From: Clostridia bacterium
GTDB lineage: Bacteria > Bacillota > Clostridia > Oscillospirales > CAG-272
Length of the DNA stretch: 56,269 nt
NCBI GenBank assembly: GCA_017446155.1
Contig: JAFSRI010000005.1
Location: 1 to 56,269, forward strand
Direction of reading: 5' to 3'
Shown piece by piece: positions 1 through 9,113 of the stretch. Under the pieces are notes generated by a model. That model was given only the letters and a program-made list of their open reading frames with translations. It searched no databases and had not been told where the DNA came from. The position numbers and the translations under genes were made by a program. Numbering within the stretch: the stretch's first letter is position 1; each line of letters opens with the position of its first letter.

Positions 1-117
1 GCGCGGCGCAAAGCGCCGCGTGGCCGGCGCCGCGCGGGCAGAACCGCAAGAAAATCAATAAACAATTCGGCGCGCGGCGTCGGCGGTAGCCGCCCTGCGG
101 GCGGCACGCCGGCGGCG
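1..117. repeat. GC-rich cruciform-like palindromic element, left part cut by window edge
   Basis: Very GC-rich, non-coding and highly self-complementary. Seen directly: a hairpin at 2-9/13-20 (8 bp, loop AAA), a stem 28-36/71-79 (9 bp) closing a 34-nt A-rich loop, and a hairpin 89-95/99-105 (7 bp, loop TGC). The same hairpin-stem-34 nt loop-stem-hairpin plan recurs at 45284-45418, so this is probably one member of a family of interspersed elements. It lies just upstream of rhaB. Function unknown; it has no T-run, so it is not a standard terminator. Confidence 0.55.
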
Positions 118-161
118 TCAAGCAAAGCCGAAAGCTCATATAAACATTAACGGAGGGAAAC

Positions 162-1640
162 ATGAAAAAACTGAAAATGCTTGCAATCGACCTCGGGGCG
201 TCAAGCGGACGAGGCATCGTCGGAACGTTTGACGGAGAAAAAATAGAACTCAATGAAAATCACCGTTTTTCAAACGACCCGGTCATTTCCGCCGGACAGT
301 TCAACTGGGATATACTCCGTATATTCCACGAGATAAAAAACTCCATGCGTAACTGCGCCTTATCCGACGACAAGGATATTGCGTCGATGGGCATTGATAC
401 TTGGGGCGTTGACTTCGGCTTTCTTGACAGTCGCGGACATTTGCTCGGCAACCCCGCGCATTACAGAGATGAACGCAACATAGGTATGACGGATTATTCG
501 TTCGGTATTGTTCCGCGCGACGAGCTTTATCGCAGAACAGGCATCCAGACGCTCGACATAAACTCCCTGTTCCAGCTACTTGCTGTTAAAAAGGACACGC
601 CCGAGCTGTTTGACGTTGCAAAGGATATGCTTTTTATTCCCGATTTGCTCAATTACTTTTTGACGGGAAAAAAGCAAACCGAATATACAATAGCTTCCAC
701 AAGCCAACTCCTTGACGCGTTCGCGCGTAACTGGGATTATTCACTTATCGAAAAATACGGCTTGCCTAAACATATTTTCCGCGACATAGTAATGCCCGGC
801 ACCGCTTGCGGAAAACTTTTGCCGCAGGTAAAAGAAGAAGTCGGGGATATAGATCCCACCGTTATCTCCGTCGCGTCACACGATACGGGTTCGGCTGTCG
901 TTGCGGTTCCCGCAAAGAGCGATAAATTCATCTTCATAAGCTCAGGCACGTGGTCTATTATGGGCACTGAAACAAAAGAACCGATTATAAGCGAAAAATC
1001 AAGCGAATATAACTTTACAAACGAGGGCGGTTACGGGCGCACGATCCGTTTTTCAAAGAATATAACGGGCTTGTGGCTTGAACAGGAATCTCGCCGTCAG
1101 TGGGCGAGGGAGGGCAAAAAATATTCATATGACGAGCTCTCTGACATGGCGCTGACCGCAAAGCCGCTTCAATTCTTCATAAATCCTGACGATCCCCGAT
1201 TCGGTGTTCCGGGGAATCTGCCGAAGAGAATTGCTGAATATTGCAAAGAAACCGGCCAGGGAACGCCGGAAACTATGGGTGAGATCGTTCGCTGCATATT
1301 CGACAGTATAGCGCTTAGATACCGCTGGACGGTAGATAAGATAGACGAGATATGCGGAGAAAAAATTCCCGCTATCAACATCGTCGGCGGCGGAACAAAA
1401 GAAAAAATGCTCTCGCAGTTTGCGTCAAACGCATGTGCGCGCCCCGTATATACCGGTCCTGTCGAGGCGACGGCCCTCGGAAATATCGCCGCACAAGCAA
1501 TTTCGCTCGGCGAAATAAAAGATTTGGCAGAGGCGAGAGAGGTTGTTGCGCGCTCGACCGATATGGGTCAGTTCTTCCCGACAGACACTCAGGCGTGGGA
1601 CGACGGCTATGAAAGATTTCTTAAAGTTACAAAATTATAA
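162..1640 (+). CDS. rhaB: Rhamnulokinase (FGGY family)
   Basis: Phosphorylates L-rhamnulose to L-rhamnulose-1-phosphate in the cytoplasm, the second step of L-rhamnose breakdown. The 492-residue protein opens with the ASKHA/FGGY phosphate-1 motif ([12 protein letters not shown]) and has the '[13 protein letters not shown]' and '[13 protein letters not shown]' stretches typical of RhaB, then the adenosine motif [19 protein letters not shown] near the C-terminus. Length matches the family (about 480-490). The ATG at 162 has GGAGGG at 152-157. rhaA follows after 20 nt, so the two are cotranscribed and the kinase assignment is supported by context. Confidence 0.95.
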   Translation: MKKLKMLAIDLGASSGRGIVGTFDGEKIELNENHRFSNDPVISAGQFNWDILRIFHEIKNSMRNCALSDDKDIASMGIDTWGVDFGFLDSRGHLLGNPAHYRDERNIGMTDYSFGIVPRDELYRRTGIQTLDINSLFQLLAVKKDTPELFDVAKDMLFIPDLLNYFLTGKKQTEYTIASTSQLLDAFARNWDYSLIEKYGLPKHIFRDIVMPGTACGKLLPQVKEEVGDIDPTVISVASHDTGSAVVAVPAKSDKFIFISSGTWSIMGTETKEPIISEKSSEYNFTNEGGYGRTIRFSKNITGLWLEQESRRQWAREGKKYSYDELSDMALTAKPLQFFINPDDPRFGVPGNLPKRIAEYCKETGQGTPETMGEIVRCIFDSIALRYRWTVDKIDEICGEKIPAINIVGGGTKEKMLSQFASNACARPVYTGPVEATALGNIAAQAISLGEIKDLAEAREVVARSTDMGQFFPTDTQAWDDGYERFLKVTKL

Positions 1641-1660
1641 TCCGAAAAGGAGAAACACAT

Positions 1661-2908
1661 ATGTCAAAAGCTTATGAACTTGCAAAAGAGAGATACGCCG
1701 AGATTGGCGTAGACACTGAAGCGGCGATGGCGCGCGTAAAAGAGATACCTGTTTCGATTCACTGCTGGCAGGGCGACGACGTAAGAGGATTTGAAAACCC
1801 CGACGGTGATCTTACCGGCGGAATTCAGACGACGGGTAACTACCCCGGCAGAGCAAGAACGATAGACCAACTCCGTGCTGACGTTGATAAAACGTTCTCT
1901 CTTGTCCCCGGAACAAAACGTCTTAATCTTCATGCAATATATCTTGACAACCTCGGCAAAAAAGTTGAAAGAAACAAGATAGAGCCGAAGCATTTCGCGA
2001 GCTGGGTAGATTATGCGAAAGAAAGAAAAATAGCCCTTGATTTTAACCCCACATGTTTTTCTCATCCGATGCTCAAAGACGGTATGTCCCTTTCTCATCC
2101 CGACAAGGCCGTAAGAGATTATTGGATAGAACACTGCATAGCGTCGAGAAAAATAGCCGAATATTTCGGAAAAGAACTCGGAACAACGGCTTGTACGAAC
2201 CACTGGGTACCGGACGGATATAAAGATATTCCCGTTGACAGATACGGCGCGAGAGAACGTCTTAAAGATTCGTTCGATCAGATCTTTGCCGAGAAGATAG
2301 ACAAAAAATATAACCTCGACGGCGTTGAAAGCAAGGTGTTCGGAATAGGCGCCGAGAGCTTTACCCCCGGCAGCCATGAGTTCTATATGGGCTATGCGCT
2401 CAAAAACGACCTTATGCTAACCCTTGACGCGGGACATTATCACCCGACGGAAGTTATATCCGATAAAATCTCGTCGGCTATGCTCTATTATCATGACATT
2501 CTTCTTCACGTTTCGCGCCCCGTAAGATGGGATAGCGACCACGTAATAATCCTCGATGACGAGCTCAAAGCCATAGCCGCTGAGATCGTCCGCCGCGGAT
2601 TTGACAAGAGAGTTCATATAGGCCTTGACTATTTCGACGCTTCAATAAACCGTATCGCCGCTTGGACGACGGGTGCGAGAAATATGCAAAAGGCATTGCT
2701 TTTGGCGGCGCTCGAACCGACGGAAAAACTCAGAGCGATGGAAGAGGCGCGCGACTTTACGTCCCGTCTTGTATACACCGAAGAACTTAAAACAATGCCT
2801 TTCGGCGCGATTTGGGATGAATATTGCCTGCGTTGCGGAGTTCCTGTGGGCGAAAAATGGTATGACGAAGTCAAAACATACGAAAAGGATGTATTGTCCA
2901 AAAGATGA
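1661..2908 (+). CDS. rhaA: L-rhamnose isomerase
   Basis: Interconverts L-rhamnose and L-rhamnulose, feeding the kinase encoded just upstream. The 415-residue product is close in length to E. coli RhaA (419). It contains family stretches such as [10 protein letters not shown] near the N-terminus, [11 protein letters not shown], and the metal-site region [19 protein letters not shown] and [11 protein letters not shown], with His/Asp/Glu ligands placed as in xylose-isomerase-fold sugar isomerases. An AAAAGGAGA ribosome site precedes the ATG. An isomerase-kinase pair without the aldolase next to it is completed by the class II aldolase at 5367. Confidence 0.96.
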   Translation: MSKAYELAKERYAEIGVDTEAAMARVKEIPVSIHCWQGDDVRGFENPDGDLTGGIQTTGNYPGRARTIDQLRADVDKTFSLVPGTKRLNLHAIYLDNLGKKVERNKIEPKHFASWVDYAKERKIALDFNPTCFSHPMLKDGMSLSHPDKAVRDYWIEHCIASRKIAEYFGKELGTTACTNHWVPDGYKDIPVDRYGARERLKDSFDQIFAEKIDKKYNLDGVESKVFGIGAESFTPGSHEFYMGYALKNDLMLTLDAGHYHPTEVISDKISSAMLYYHDILLHVSRPVRWDSDHVIILDDELKAIAAEIVRRGFDKRVHIGLDYFDASINRIAAWTTGARNMQKALLLAALEPTEKLRAMEEARDFTSRLVYTEELKTMPFGAIWDEYCLRCGVPVGEKWYDEVKTYEKDVLSKR

Positions 2909-2920
2909 CAGGGCAAACTG

Positions 2921-3017
2921 ACCGTATATAAACACTAACGGTTTCAGCGGGCAGAGTTTTGAAGCGAAAACATTTTGATTGTTTGCCTTACCTGCCCGAA
3001 AACCGCGTATATTACGG
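2921..3017 (+). other. Long imperfect inverted repeat between rhaA and the CapA-like gene
   Basis: The left arm (about 2922-2954) and right arm (about 2991-3017) pair in blocks: CGGGCAG/CTGCCCG, AACGGTTT/AAAACCG and CCGTATATA/TATATTACGG with small bulges. The right arm carries the ribosome site of the next gene. The left arm contains ATATAAACACTAACGG (2926-2941), 15/16 identical to 138-153 upstream of rhaB. No T-run follows, so it may affect mRNA stability or translation rather than terminate. Confidence 0.4.
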
Positions 3018-3025
3018 AGAAACCC

Positions 3026-4117
3026 TTGAAAATAATTTCTGCAATTATTTCCGTCATGATGCTGTTTTCATGTCGGATACCTCTGCCGCCGAGAGCAATA
3101 ACACTTGCGGCGGCGGGGGATAACCTCATCCATTCAAGCATATTTAAGGACGCCGCAACCGGCGGAGGATATGATTTTACGCCGATATTCTCTGAAATAA
3201 AGGATATTATCTCCTCCGCCGACATAGCGTATATAAACCAAGAAACGCCGCTTGGCGAGGCGAACTATTCGGGCTATCCGCGTTTTTGCACACCGAAACA
3301 GATAGGCGACGCGCTTGTAGACGCGGGCTTTGACGTGATAGGTATTGCAAATAACCACATGCTCGACCAAGGCGACGCCGGGTTAAAATTCACGCGCGAA
3401 TATTTATGTTCCGTGGCGGAGAATGTTGTGGGATACACCGAGGATGACTATGCGATCGTCGAGCGAAACGGCATAAAGGTCGGTTTTGCGGCGTTTACGT
3501 ATTCAACAAACTGCGGCGGCAAGACACCGATACCGCGACTGAACGAGAAAACGGTAAGAAAACTTTTGCCGTCCGTTCGGGCAAAATGCGACGTGCTTGT
3601 GGTATTGGCGCATTTCGGCGATGAATTTGACAGCGGGCGATATGTGGAACGATTTGAACCGAGTGAACGGCAGGAGTTCTTTGCGCGGCTGTTTTCGGAA
3701 TGCGGCGCCGATATTGTGATAGGCACACATCCTCACGTCATCGAGCGGGCGGCGTGGATCGAGGATGACGGACGGCGCACGCTTTGCGTTTATTCTCTTG
3801 GAAATTTTCTGTCAAACATGAGATACGGCTCTCAGATGCTGGGGTGTATTTTGCGCGTGCGTATAATAAAATGGATGGGCGCGATTTTTGTTGTTTCACC
3901 CGAACTTATACCGACAGTGTGCCATTTTTCTTCGGCGCATACGGGATATAAGATATATCCGCTTGCCGAATACGGCGACGGGTTGGCGTTGCTTCACGGA
4001 ACGAACGACGAAAACAATGAGAAGCCTTTTTGTATGGAAACGCTCACCCTTTACTATGAAAAAAATATCGACGCGGAGTTTCGCGCCGAGGAATATAAAA
4101 GAGGAAAAGAAAAATGA
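3026..4117 (+). CDS. CapA-family metallophosphatase-like lipoprotein (PGA_cap domain)
   Basis: A 363-residue CapA/PgsA-type protein: AAAGDNLIH, NQETPLGE, IGIANNHMLDQG, VVLAHFGDE, IGTHPHVIE and YSLGNFLSN are the successive motifs of this calcineurin-like fold. The start chosen is the TTG at 3026, not the upstream ATG at 2975, because GGAGA lies five nt before it and translation from there gives a short positively charged end, a hydrophobic stretch and a cysteine after LFS, a plausible lipoprotein signal. Capsule or surface-polymer roles are known for some relatives; the substrate here is unknown. Its stop overlaps the next ATG (ATGA), so it is translationally coupled to the SIS gene. Confidence 0.85.
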   Translation: MKIISAIISVMMLFSCRIPLPPRAITLAAAGDNLIHSSIFKDAATGGGYDFTPIFSEIKDIISSADIAYINQETPLGEANYSGYPRFCTPKQIGDALVDAGFDVIGIANNHMLDQGDAGLKFTREYLCSVAENVVGYTEDDYAIVERNGIKVGFAAFTYSTNCGGKTPIPRLNEKTVRKLLPSVRAKCDVLVVLAHFGDEFDSGRYVERFEPSERQEFFARLFSECGADIVIGTHPHVIERAAWIEDDGRRTLCVYSLGNFLSNMRYGSQMLGCILRVRIIKWMGAIFVVSPELIPTVCHFSSAHTGYKIYPLAEYGDGLALLHGTNDENNEKPFCMETLTLYYEKNIDAEFRAEEYKRGKEK

Positions 4118-5160
4118 TAAATCTTGAAAAAGAGATCCGCGAACAGCCGAGAGTTTTAAGCGAAGTTTACGGAGCAAACGAAAAAAACGTGAAGGCACTT
4201 GTGTCAGAAGCAAAAAAGAGAGGAATCAAGGCCGTTACGTTTGCCGCGAGAGGCACGTCTGATCACGCGGCGATCTACGGGCAGTATCTGCTTGCGATAG
4301 AGGCGGGAGTCCCCGCCGGACTTGCCACTCCTTCGGCAGTGTCAAAATACGGCGCCGATATAGACTATACAGGTCAGCTTGTTGTCGGAATCTCTCAATC
4401 GGGCATGGCTGAGGATGTGCTGAAAGTAATCGAGGACGCAAAAAAGCATGGGGCACTGACGGCGTCGGTCACGAACAACGAAGACTCTCCGCTGGCGAAA
4501 GCCGTTGACTATTCGCTTTTCTGCAATGCGGGGAAAGAAACGAGCATCGCGGCGACAAAAACTTTTACTTCGCAGATGTTCATCGTGGGCATGATAGCCG
4601 CGGAGTGGGGCGGCGACGGCGAGATGATACATAACATGGAACTGTTGCCCGTAATGGCTGATAAGCTCCTCTCTTATATGCCGCAAGAACTTGAAGGATT
4701 TATCGGGAAATATAAGGATCTTTCGGCGGCGAGCGTTGTCGGTCGCGGGCTGCTTTACCCGGTAGCACTTGAAGGCGCGCTGAAAATTCTTGAAACGAAC
4801 AAAGTAAAAATGCGCGGATATGCAATATCCGATTTTCACCACGGTCCAAAGGCACAGATACTCAAAGGCGATACTGCGATTGTTATGGCCTGTGCAGGCA
4901 AAACGTTTGACGACGCTGTCGAAATTTACAAAGCGTTGCTTTCCGTTGGTGCCGACGTTATAGTTATCACCGATACGCTTGACGCTTTCGACGGCGCGCG
5001 CGTGCTCAGAGTTCCCGGGCTTAATGCGGAAAATCCCGATATTTACTCGGCGTATATGTGCGCCATCACCGCTCAACTCTTTGCTCTTAAACTTACCGAG
5101 GCCAAGGGCATCGACCCTGACGCTTCCGAGGTGCTGAAAAAGATAACCGTAACGGTATAA
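4114..5160 (+). CDS. SIS-domain protein, glucosamine-6-phosphate deaminase/isomerase-like
   Basis: 348 residues with two SIS (sugar isomerase) domains and no glutaminase domain, resembling the C-terminal isomerase half of GlmS and the NagB-II/AgaS-type deaminases. Diagnostic stretches are ARGTSDHAA, GISQSGMAEDV and ETSIAATKTFTSQ, which bind the sugar phosphate, and FHHGPKAQI in the second domain. It likely acts on an amino-sugar phosphate in the cytoplasm. The exact substrate cannot be read from sequence. It overlaps the CapA-like gene by 4 nt, and both sit inside the rhamnose cluster. Confidence 0.85.
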   Translation: MINLEKEIREQPRVLSEVYGANEKNVKALVSEAKKRGIKAVTFAARGTSDHAAIYGQYLLAIEAGVPAGLATPSAVSKYGADIDYTGQLVVGISQSGMAEDVLKVIEDAKKHGALTASVTNNEDSPLAKAVDYSLFCNAGKETSIAATKTFTSQMFIVGMIAAEWGGDGEMIHNMELLPVMADKLLSYMPQELEGFIGKYKDLSAASVVGRGLLYPVALEGALKILETNKVKMRGYAISDFHHGPKAQILKGDTAIVMACAGKTFDDAVEIYKALLSVGADVIVITDTLDAFDGARVLRVPGLNAENPDIYSAYMCAITAQLFALKLTEAKGIDPDASEVLKKITVTV

Positions 5161-5289
5161 AAGCGATAACCGATTTTTTCGTAAAACCGGAAAAACTTTT
5201 TCAATATTAAAAAAACGGTTTTGCATGAGATTTTTGAAGGTTATAAAAAATCTTAATCAAGTAAAAACGTTGCGCGGAATGGCTTTTTG

Positions 5290-5314
5290 AAAGCATGACG
5301 GAATATGCTTTTTT
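5290..5314 (+). terminator. Possible terminator/attenuator before the aldolase gene
   Basis: AAAGCAT (5290-5296) pairs with ATGCTTT (5305-5311), followed by Ts to 5314. The stem is short and A/T-weighted, so strength is uncertain. The rest of 5161-5366 is AT-rich, with a weaker AAAACCG/CGGTTTT inverted repeat, and shows no clear promoter. Confidence 0.35.
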
Positions 5315-5366
5315 ACATTCCAAGCCGAACAAAACAGCAATACAATTAAAAAGGAGATATACCACA

Positions 5367-6659
5367 ATGAACTTTTCCATGCTCCACCCGGCAGACCAGA
5401 TCGTAATGATAATGAACAGAATTTATTATTACGGCATGACGACGACCACGGGCGGAAACCTTTCGATAAAAGATTCAAACGGAGTTGTTTGGATAAGCCC
5501 CTCGGGCGTTGACAAGGGCAACCTTCGCCGCGAGGACATCATGCAGATATTGCCCGACGGCACTATCGTCGGCATTCACCGCCCGTCGGTCGAATATCCG
5601 TTCCATTTGGCGATTTATAAAAAGCGCCCGGATCTTCACGCCGTACTTCACGCGCATCCGCCGGCACTCGTCGCTTTCAGTATCGCGCGCGAGATACCCG
5701 ACACGACAATCATCCCCGACGCGAAATTCCTTTGCGGGAATATCACCATGGCGCCGTATGCACTGCCCGGAAGCAGTCGGCTGGGCGACAATATCTCAGC
5801 CGAATTTGAAAAAGGCATCAACACAGTAATGCTTGAAAATCACGGCGTAGTTATCGGGGCAAAAGATTTGTTCTCGGCGTTTATGAGCTTTGAATCGCTC
5901 GACTATTGCGCAAGAGTTCAGATAAACGCGAGCACTCTCGGCGGCAAACTTCGCGGTCTTTCCGAAAAGCATATGGAAATTTACAAGAAAAAAACTCATC
6001 CGCAGCTTGACACATTCGTGCCGGAAGTGCACACGAGTGAAGAACTTGCCGTAAGACGCGACATGTGCGATCTTATCCACCGCGCATACGGCAACCAGTT
6101 GTTCACAAGCGCACAGGGAACTTTCTCTTGCAAACTGTCGGATGGATCAATCATCATTACCCCTTATGCAAAAGACAGAAAATATCTCGAACCGGAAGAT
6201 CTCGTAATGGTGAAAGACGGCAAATGCGAGGCAGGCAAAACACCTTCGCGCTCGATCACATTGCACGAAAAGATCTACAACAACGATCCGGAAATAAAAA
6301 CCGTTATAAACGCTCATCCGCCGTATATAATGGGCTTTGCCGTGACAGACGCGCAGTTTGACGCGCGCCTGATACCGGAAAGTTATATAGCGCTTAAAAC
6401 CGTTCGCAAGTATCCGTTCGGCTCATCGTTTATGCAGCCCGACCTTCTTGCAAAGGAAATTTCAATAAAAAATCCCGTGGTGATAATCGAAAACGACTGC
6501 ATTATCGCAGCGGGCACGTCGTTGCTAAACGCATTTGACAGACTTGAAGTTATGGAATACAGCGCAAAATCGCTTGTTGAAGTTGCGGCAATCGGCGGAA
6601 AGGTAATAAAGATAAGCGACGACGAGGTAAAAGAAATCGAAGTCGCGTTCAATCTGTAA
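5367..6659 (+). CDS. Double-domain class II aldolase, candidate rhamnulose-1-phosphate aldolase
   Basis: 430 residues made of two class II aldolase/adducin domains in tandem (about 1-205 and 220-430); ordinary members have one. Domain 1 keeps the catalytic Glu (near 76, SVEYPFH), the zinc histidines of HAHP (95, 97) and the third His in LENHG (159). Domain 2 has lost them: NAHP replaces HAHP and ENDC replaces ENHG, so it looks catalytically dead. The start is the ATG at 5367 after AAGGAG (5351-5356), not the upstream ATG at 5295, which lacks a ribosome site. With rhaB and rhaA nearby it is the best candidate for cleaving rhamnulose-1-phosphate to DHAP and lactaldehyde, but another phosphosugar is possible. 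Confidence 0.82.
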   Translation: MNFSMLHPADQIVMIMNRIYYYGMTTTTGGNLSIKDSNGVVWISPSGVDKGNLRREDIMQILPDGTIVGIHRPSVEYPFHLAIYKKRPDLHAVLHAHPPALVAFSIAREIPDTTIIPDAKFLCGNITMAPYALPGSSRLGDNISAEFEKGINTVMLENHGVVIGAKDLFSAFMSFESLDYCARVQINASTLGGKLRGLSEKHMEIYKKKTHPQLDTFVPEVHTSEELAVRRDMCDLIHRAYGNQLFTSAQGTFSCKLSDGSIIITPYAKDRKYLEPEDLVMVKDGKCEAGKTPSRSITLHEKIYNNDPEIKTVINAHPPYIMGFAVTDAQFDARLIPESYIALKTVRKYPFGSSFMQPDLLAKEISIKNPVVIIENDCIIAAGTSLLNAFDRLEVMEYSAKSLVEVAAIGGKVIKISDDEVKEIEVAFNL

Positions 6660-6713
6660 AAAACGCAAATAAGCGTTAAAAATAAAATTGAACTATAACG
6701 GAGGAAATTGCAA

Positions 6714-7850
6714 ATGAAGGATTACTTCGGGGAACTGAGTATAATAGGAATGAAAGGAAGCGAAAAATTCGTCGAAAGAGTTGACGAGTATCTTCGCACA
6801 TGGCGCAAAAACGAAAAAGATTCGTACCTTGTCAATTTCGACTGTCCGCGTTTCAGAACGGGCGAGGGCAAAGGAATTATCAACCAGACGCTTCGCGGCC
6901 ACGATACATATATCTATGCCGACGTGTTCAATTACGGCGTAACGTATAATATGTACGGAATGACCGTGCCGATGAGCCCGGATGATCATTTTCAGGATTT
7001 GAAAAGGATAATTTGCGCAAACGAGCACAAATCCCGCCGTGTGTCGGTTATAATGCCGATGCTCTATGAGGGCAGACAGCACAGAAGAAACGGCAGAGAG
7101 TCGCTCGACTGCGCGGTTGCACTTCAAGAGCTTGTAAACATGGGCGTAAGCAACATAATTACCTTCGACGCTCACGACGCGCGCGTTCAAAACGCGATAC
7201 CGAGCAGCGGATTTGACAACGTCCGCACGTCATATCAAATGCTCAAAGCGCTTGTAAGAAAGTACCCCGACGTTCAATTTGACCCCGAACAGCTCATGGT
7301 CGTATCCCCTGATGAGGGCGGTATGTCAAGAGCTATGTACTATTCCTCCGTTCTCGGGTTGGAACTCGGCATGTTCTATAAACGCAGAAATTACACGATC
7401 GTCATCGACGGCAGAAACCCGATAGAAGCGCATGAGTTTCTCGGCCACTCGGTTGACGGAAGAGATATTATAATCGTAGACGACATGATTTCCTCCGGCG
7501 AGTCGATTCTCGACATCGCACAGAAGCTCAAAGAAGAACTCGGCGCAAGACGAATATTCGTGTTCGCTACGTTCGGCCTGTTCTGCAACGGCCTCGAAAA
7601 GCTCGACGCCGCTTATGAAAAGGGCTGGTTCGATCAGATATTCACAACGAACTTAAACTATCGCCCGCAGGCGATTGTAGACCGCCCGTGGTACACGGAG
7701 GTCAGCCTTTGTAAATACGTCGCATACCTTATCGACAATATGAACCGCGACGAAACGATAAGTGAGCTTCTCAACCCCATCACGCGCATTCACACGCTTG
7801 CCGACAAAGCAAGACGCGGCGAATTCCTTGAAAAATCAAAACAGCAGTAA
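6714..7850 (+). CDS. prs: Ribose-phosphate pyrophosphokinase (PRPP synthetase), long form
   Basis: Makes PRPP from ribose-5-phosphate and ATP for nucleotide, His and Trp synthesis. It has the Prs core: an R/H-rich ATP loop (MPMLYEGRQHRRNGRE), ITFDAHD, VVSPDEGGMSRA, the flexible-loop basic residues YKRRNY, and the PRPP loop IIIVDDMISSGES. At 378 residues it is longer than the common 310-320 form, with extra N- and C-terminal stretches as seen in some clostridial proteins. The start is the ATG at 6714, nine nt after GGAGG (6700-6704); the TTG at 6708 would be too close. It follows the aldolase by about 50 nt, probably in the same transcript. Confidence 0.88.
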   Translation: MKDYFGELSIIGMKGSEKFVERVDEYLRTWRKNEKDSYLVNFDCPRFRTGEGKGIINQTLRGHDTYIYADVFNYGVTYNMYGMTVPMSPDDHFQDLKRIICANEHKSRRVSVIMPMLYEGRQHRRNGRESLDCAVALQELVNMGVSNIITFDAHDARVQNAIPSSGFDNVRTSYQMLKALVRKYPDVQFDPEQLMVVSPDEGGMSRAMYYSSVLGLELGMFYKRRNYTIVIDGRNPIEAHEFLGHSVDGRDIIIVDDMISSGESILDIAQKLKEELGARRIFVFATFGLFCNGLEKLDAAYEKGWFDQIFTTNLNYRPQAIVDRPWYTEVSLCKYVAYLIDNMNRDETISELLNPITRIHTLADKARRGEFLEKSKQQ

Positions 7851-7866
7851 TTAGGAGGAAAACATA

Positions 7867-8925
7867 ATGAGAAAATATCTTATTCCCGAAGGCGGCAATT
7901 TCTATAAAGCGAACATGCATTGCCATTCCGTCATCTCCGACGGTAATTTGACGGTAGAGCAGCTTAAAGATCTTTATAAATCTCACGGTTACTCAATCGT
8001 GGCGTTTACAGATCACAACCTTCTTGTAGACCATTCTGACCTCAACGACGAGAATTTCATGGCGATAACGGGCTATGAGGCGGATATTAACGACGAAAGA
8101 TATGACAGAAGTTGGAACCATACCCCATGCACACATATCTGCTTTTACGCAAAAGATCCGCACAACGACGTTATTCCTTGTTATAACCCGAAATATGTTT
8201 TCGATTCATCGCCCGAATCGTACAAGAACGCTCAGAAATACCTCGGTACACCTGATTACACGAGAAATTATCATAATATAAACAATATGATAAAAGAGCA
8301 CAACGAACATGGTTTCCTTGCCTGCTTTAACCACCCGACGTGGTCGATACAGGATCTTGACGATTTTCGTGATGTAGAGGGCATTTTTGCCATGGAAGTG
8401 TATAACCATGGCTGCTTTGTCGCCGGGTATCCGGAGATAAACGAGTTTGCATATGAGGAAATGTATCGCCGCGGAAAGAAGATCTCGTGTATCGCCTCCG
8501 ATGACAACCACAACCGTTACCCGGAAGGTCATCCGCAGTTCGACTCATGCGGCGGCTTCATTATGATCAAAGCCGACAAGCTCGAATACGGCACGATAAT
8601 GCAGGTGCTTGAAAACGGTGATTTCTATGCTTCTATGGGTCCTGAGATATATGAGCTTTACGTTGAGGACGAGGTCGTTCATGTAAAAACCTCGCCGGCT
8701 AAGCGCATAACTCTTCTTACATACGGAAGACGCTGCTCAAGAGCTACGGGCGAAAAAGACGGCGAGCTTATTACCGAGGCGGCTCTCCCCACTCTCGGCC
8801 TTTACGACAGATGCGTTCGCATTCGCGTCGAGGACGAGTATGGCAGAATAGCGTGGACAAAAGCGTACTTTGACGCATGCGGCATGGAGAACGGCAGATA
8901 CGATAACCAAGCGTTCAGAAGATAA
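7867..8925 (+). CDS. PHP-domain metal-dependent phosphoesterase-like protein
   Basis: 352 residues beginning with the PHP signature (NMHCHSVISDGNLTVEQL ... VAFTDHN), whose His/Asp residues bind the metal cluster. Later histidines occur in CFNHPTW and ASDDNHN. The C-terminal 100 residues form a beta-rich tail. PHP proteins include histidinol phosphatases and 3',5'-nucleoside bisphosphate phosphatases; the substrate is not evident here. It starts 16 nt after prs with a TTAGGAGGAAA ribosome site, so it likely shares that transcript. No signal peptide is visible. Confidence 0.82.
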   Translation: MRKYLIPEGGNFYKANMHCHSVISDGNLTVEQLKDLYKSHGYSIVAFTDHNLLVDHSDLNDENFMAITGYEADINDERYDRSWNHTPCTHICFYAKDPHNDVIPCYNPKYVFDSSPESYKNAQKYLGTPDYTRNYHNINNMIKEHNEHGFLACFNHPTWSIQDLDDFRDVEGIFAMEVYNHGCFVAGYPEINEFAYEEMYRRGKKISCIASDDNHNRYPEGHPQFDSCGGFIMIKADKLEYGTIMQVLENGDFYASMGPEIYELYVEDEVVHVKTSPAKRITLLTYGRRCSRATGEKDGELITEAALPTLGLYDRCVRIRVEDEYGRIAWTKAYFDACGMENGRYDNQAFRR

Positions 8926-9113
8926 ACGCGAAATGCGGCATTAGTTTATTTGACAATATCAAAATCGGAAAACCAAAACCCGACCGCGATTTGAACGAAA
9001 TCGCCCGAACGAAACGTTTGTTTGTGCAAATGCGGGCAAATCTCGGTCATCGGAGATGAGCGACAAGCGTCGTTGCATATTTGGAAAAAATATTTTAAGA
9101 AAAGGAAAAACAA
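8926..9113 (+). other. Structured leader region upstream of proS, unassigned
   Basis: 188 nt without a gene. It contains a perfect 7-bp hairpin GCGATTT/AAATCGC and, closer to proS, nested pairs ATCTC/GAGAT and GCGAC/GTCGT enclosed by CAAAT/ATTTG. There is no T-box sequence or terminator. It may be an ordinary 5' UTR or an uncharacterised leader. Confidence 0.3.

Noticed and set aside
1664..2377. 237-codon minus-strand open frame opposite rhaA
   Set aside because: Shadow frame with no ribosome site; rhaA is unmistakable.
4342..5226. 294-codon minus-strand open frame opposite the SIS gene
   Set aside because: Shadow frame; the plus-strand gene has full SIS motifs.
8926..9113. Possible T-box or proline-sensing leader upstream of proS
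   Set aside because: No T-box consensus bulge (TGGNACCGCG-like), no terminator/antiterminator pair. Only small local stems are visible.
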